Below the pieces are notes generated by a model that was given only the letters and a program-made list of their open reading frames with translations, ran no database searches and had not been told where the DNA came from. From the NCBI RefSeq assembly GCF_003254395.2, contig NC_037640.1, positions 3,764,289 through 3,828,288 of the forward strand: 64,000 bases of DNA. Direction: 5' to 3'. Both the position numbers and the translations under genes were made by a program. Positions 61,501 to 64,000 of this stretch are shown here, one piece after another. Each line of letters opens with the position of its first letter. Position 1 is the stretch's first letter. This DNA comes from Apis mellifera. Lineage: Eukaryota; Arthropoda; Insecta; Hymenoptera; Apidae.

Positions 61501-63723
61501 ATACAAATTCAGATCGATTGAATGAATTTTTTTTAAACCAATCTCTAATTTTCCATGAAAAATATCAAGCGTTTTATAGCTATATATATATTTCTTTCCG
61601 TCCTTTCATCATTTCCTTAGAATTTAATTCGTGACCGATGTAGGGTCACGCCAGGGTGCGTGGAACTGGAAATCTTGCTAATTCGTAACATTATCACCCC
61701 AATAGAGCCGAACAACCCTCAATAGTGAATACAACTCCTGTGGAACAACCCCCCTCCCTGCTCTTCGACCACCACTAACAGAAATCCATCTATTCTATCT
61801 CGTGTATGTATACGTCCTTTATACCGATTCTTACCTATAGCCTTTTCGATGTAACTTCTTTTTTTTTTTCTCTCAATAGATTACAATTTATCGAATACTT
61901 TAGAAAAATTTAAAATCTTTCTCTCGATTCACATATTCTTCGTAATATTCAAACTCATAAAGAACACATCTCGTAAATTTGATAAATTAATAATAATATT
62001 TTACAAGTCGAACGAATCAACCATCGTCGTATCCTCTTAAATATATACAATTTCTTCTTCTTAGAGCAAAATAACGGGAAAAGCAGCAATGGATACGCGA
62101 TAAGTTAGATCGAATCCAGTGTATATACTTGCTCGCGCGCGCCTTTCGCATCGAGGAGGGGAGGGAGAGGGGAGGTGGCCGACACAATCCAACCACTGAA
62201 TGTGGCTTCCGCCAAAACCACTTACGCTTTGTGGCGAGAGACTCTTAACAATGCGATACAGGATACAAATACAATAAGACGCAGTTACATCACTTAGGAA
62301 CAATGCCACCCCTGCGCGACCCACACTCTTGCACACGCCGCGCACCCCGCCGCTCAATCCACGCTCCTTCCTCCGCCTTCTGGATACCACCCCCCCCTCC
62401 CCCCACCCGCCTGTGATTTATGTGCTAAATGGAGAAAAACATTTCTCCCTTTTCAACAGCCGACACCGACGAGAAAGATCTTTGCAAGTTTCTTATGCGC
62501 GGAAGCGTCGAGGCAGGGATAGAAGGCAGACGGAAATCAAGGCGGGAAATGTCGAGGAATCATAAGGTCCCACGATGTGAATTATCGGGATAAAGACGCT
62601 TTATAGCTTCGGAGGGATGTTTCTCCTCGTTGGAAGAAATGTAATTCTTCTTATTAGATTGAATATCTCTTTTGATATCTTCCAATCTTTGTCATCGAAA
62701 TTATTTTTAGAAAATTTTATAAACTTCTCTACGTATTAAATATAACAATTTCTCTCGTGCAATACACTTTTCGAAATATTCGAAAAGCTTGCCTCGTTAA
62801 AAATGCGGAAGAAGGACGAAGCTACGTTTAAAGAAAAAAGGAGAAAGGATGGAGGCATATCCCGATTCTCTATTCGAAAGAGAAAACCACCGCTTCACGG
62901 TAGATTTTTCGCACGGAGTGACAGTAACACTGGCACATGTCAAGTTCTCTCAGGATCGGTGAACCCCCGAGTTTCTCACCCGCGCGCGGAAGCTGGAGAA
63001 GTTAAGAGGGAATAAAGGGGATGACTATTAGCCACAGCACTTGACTCGACCCCCGTTAATGCCTCTTAATAGCTCACCGTTGCCCGCACACCCCATAGAA
63101 TCCTGCATCCGTGGCCCCTTCTTCCTCGTGCCTCCCCCTCCCCCCTCCGTGCAACTTAATGGAAGCTCGATTAATAAGGGCGCGTTACACGCGGCCAATG
63201 ATTACGTTCGAGTTACCACACGTGGCCTCATTTACGAATTTTTCTCGATAATTCTTCTTTCCCTCGTCAATTCGTATTTATAACTTATCTCTCTTTACAT
63301 CGATGTATTTTTTTTCTAGGCTGCTCAGACGTACCAACCTTTTACCAAATGCTCATACGATTGCAACTTTTATAAAGACAGTTAAAGAAATGGAATTTAA
63401 ATCCCTTATATTTTTAAAAATATCATAGAATGTTGGATATATTTCTCCTCCTCGTCTCTTTTGCGCACATTGAAATTTTGAATCGATCAATCAATACTTT
63501 TTTTCCAGCGTACACGTCCTGGATACGTTTCTACTCGAGCTACCCTCGCGACATGCGGCAGATTTTCAATCGGAGGGACCTGCACTTGGGCCACTACGCG
63601 AAAAGCTTCGCGCTCAGGGAGACCCCCCAACGAATCGGCGGGATAGGGAGGAGACTGCACGAGAAGGAATGCACGAGGAAGCGGCAGTTGAACGACAACA
63701 GGTTGACGGGAAGCGGGAAGTAA
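55539..63723 (+). CDS. DDX31: DEAD-box ATP-dependent RNA helicase, DDX31/Dbp7 family
   Basis: Eight exons: 55539-55598, 55662-56480, 56560-56826, 56905-57125, 57197-57836, 57920-58150, 60402-60744 and 63509-63723; 2796 nt, 931 residues to the apparent stop. The family acts in the nucleolus in assembly of the large ribosomal subunit. Residues 1-290 are a Lys/Ser/Glu-rich tail. Motifs in order: Q motif near 307-311 (TTVQQ), I SQTGSGKT (327-334), Ia PTRELALQ (365-372), GG in LAGGEKRK, Ib TPGR (415-418), II DEAD (440-443), III SAT near 595, IV ILIFMATQ, V DVAARGLDLP (747-756) and VI HRIGRTAR (775-782). PFTWIVPG, LAGGEKRKAEKARLRKG and LHLGHYAKSFALRETP are DDX31 signatures. Motifs II and III are unusually far apart because of an acidic insert. 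Exon 2 uses the weak donor GTTGGT. The final TAA overlaps a consensus donor, so the true C-terminus may lie beyond the window. Confidence 0.92.
58151..60401. other. DDX31 intron 6, long and GC-rich
   Basis: A 2.25-kb intron between motifs IV and V. Its first part (58151-58310) and middle are mixed, while 59.0-60.3 kb is CpG-rich with C runs (near 59536) and purine tracts (59742-59779). It is far longer and more GC-rich than introns 1-5, which are all under 90 nt. Open frames inside it match no known family. I see no nested gene. Confidence 0.6.
60745..63508. other. DDX31 intron 7, long and GC-rich in parts
   Basis: A 2.76-kb intron with GC-rich stretches (60.8-61.4, 62.1-62.6 and 62.9-63.2 kb) and C-rich runs. 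A perfect 8-bp hairpin lies at 61136-61154. A putative exon start at 63320 (TTCTAG then GCTGC) is not needed, because exon 7 joins exon 8 in frame (..RACK-AYTSW..). No nested gene is recognised. Confidence 0.6.
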
Positions 63724-64000
63724 GTGATTCCTCCGTCTCGAAAGAGTTCCAAGATATCAATGAGAGGAGAAAACTGGTCGGATCTTGAGGCAGATGTTGA
63801 ATCACGGAGCTGGCTCGCACACACACACCGGTATTAATGACGGATTCATGCGCGGGTTGGCGTGTTAACTGGCGGCGATCTCTCCCTCTCCCTCCCTCCC
63901 ACCGCAATAACTAACAAACGCAACCACGTGTGTTAACAGATAGTACACGCAAACGTAGCGAGTGGACAGCTCGTGGTTCCTAGAGAGGTTAGATACGTCA
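63724..64000. other. Downstream sequence after the apparent DDX31 stop
   Basis: A GC-rich stretch of 277 bases with an ACACAC run near 63818-63828. It is either the 3' UTR of DDX31 or the start of a further intron. No other feature is seen. Confidence 0.4.

Noticed and set aside
63320..63430. Possible extra DDX31 exon after TTTCTAG
   Set aside because: Exon 7 joins exon 8 directly in frame at a conserved stretch (ACKAYTSWIRFY); an added exon is not needed and has no family match.

Overview
This window is insect nuclear DNA, most likely from a bee (Hymenoptera, Apis-like). The species is inferred from style, not proven: very AT-rich introns and spacers alternate sharply with CpG-rich, GC-rich blocks, genes have small introns with GT-AG borders, and the proteins match insect orthologues. 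No bacterial-type operons, CRISPR arrays or intact transposons are visible. Five protein-coding genes can be assembled exon by exon, and all five keep an open frame across every junction.

Left end (1-16.8 kb): an SH3BGR-like thioredoxin-fold gene (Sh3beta type, minus strand, 1107-3154) lies head-to-head with the ribosomal protein gene RpL37A/eL43 (plus strand, 3833-4789). RpL37A converges on a mucin-type O-glycosyltransferase gene of the Pgant5/GALNT1 class (minus strand, coding 7345-13003, with a probable non-coding first exon near 16.6 kb). The glycosyltransferase gene holds the most striking feature. Two homologous, equally long (181 nt) exons, 4b (9846-10026) and 4a (8616-8796), each encode the second half of the catalytic site and can only be used one at a time. 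A 17-nt perfectly complementary pair of intron elements flanks exon 4a (8399-8415 with 9502-9518), so RNA pairing could loop that exon out. A strong intron hairpin lies just upstream of exon 4b.

Middle (about 17-53.5 kb): a gene desert in which I recognise no coding gene. The left part is AT-rich with short GC-rich islands. From about 35 kb it becomes a broad CpG-rich domain with GA tracts, palindromes and shared short motifs, which looks like cis-regulatory DNA or the body of an unrecognised non-coding RNA. It contains a 12-copy tandem array of AT-rich units of about 145 bp (38787-40516) and a 3-copy array (47509-48033).

Right end (53.6-64 kb): a small four-helix membrane-protein gene (minus strand, 53611-54917), made of five short exons, is head-to-head with a DEAD-box RNA helicase gene of the DDX31/Dbp7 family (plus strand, 55539-63723). 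The helicase gene crosses a compositional border: exons 1-6 are AT-rich and exons 7-8, with their two long introns, are GC-rich. Its apparent stop codon overlaps a consensus splice donor, so the gene may continue beyond the window.

Functionally the set is housekeeping: ribosome biogenesis (DDX31), ribosome structure (eL43), Golgi O-glycosylation (Pgant5), a small thioredoxin-fold protein and an uncharacterised membrane protein. No pathway links the neighbours; only the divergent promoter pairs suggest shared control.
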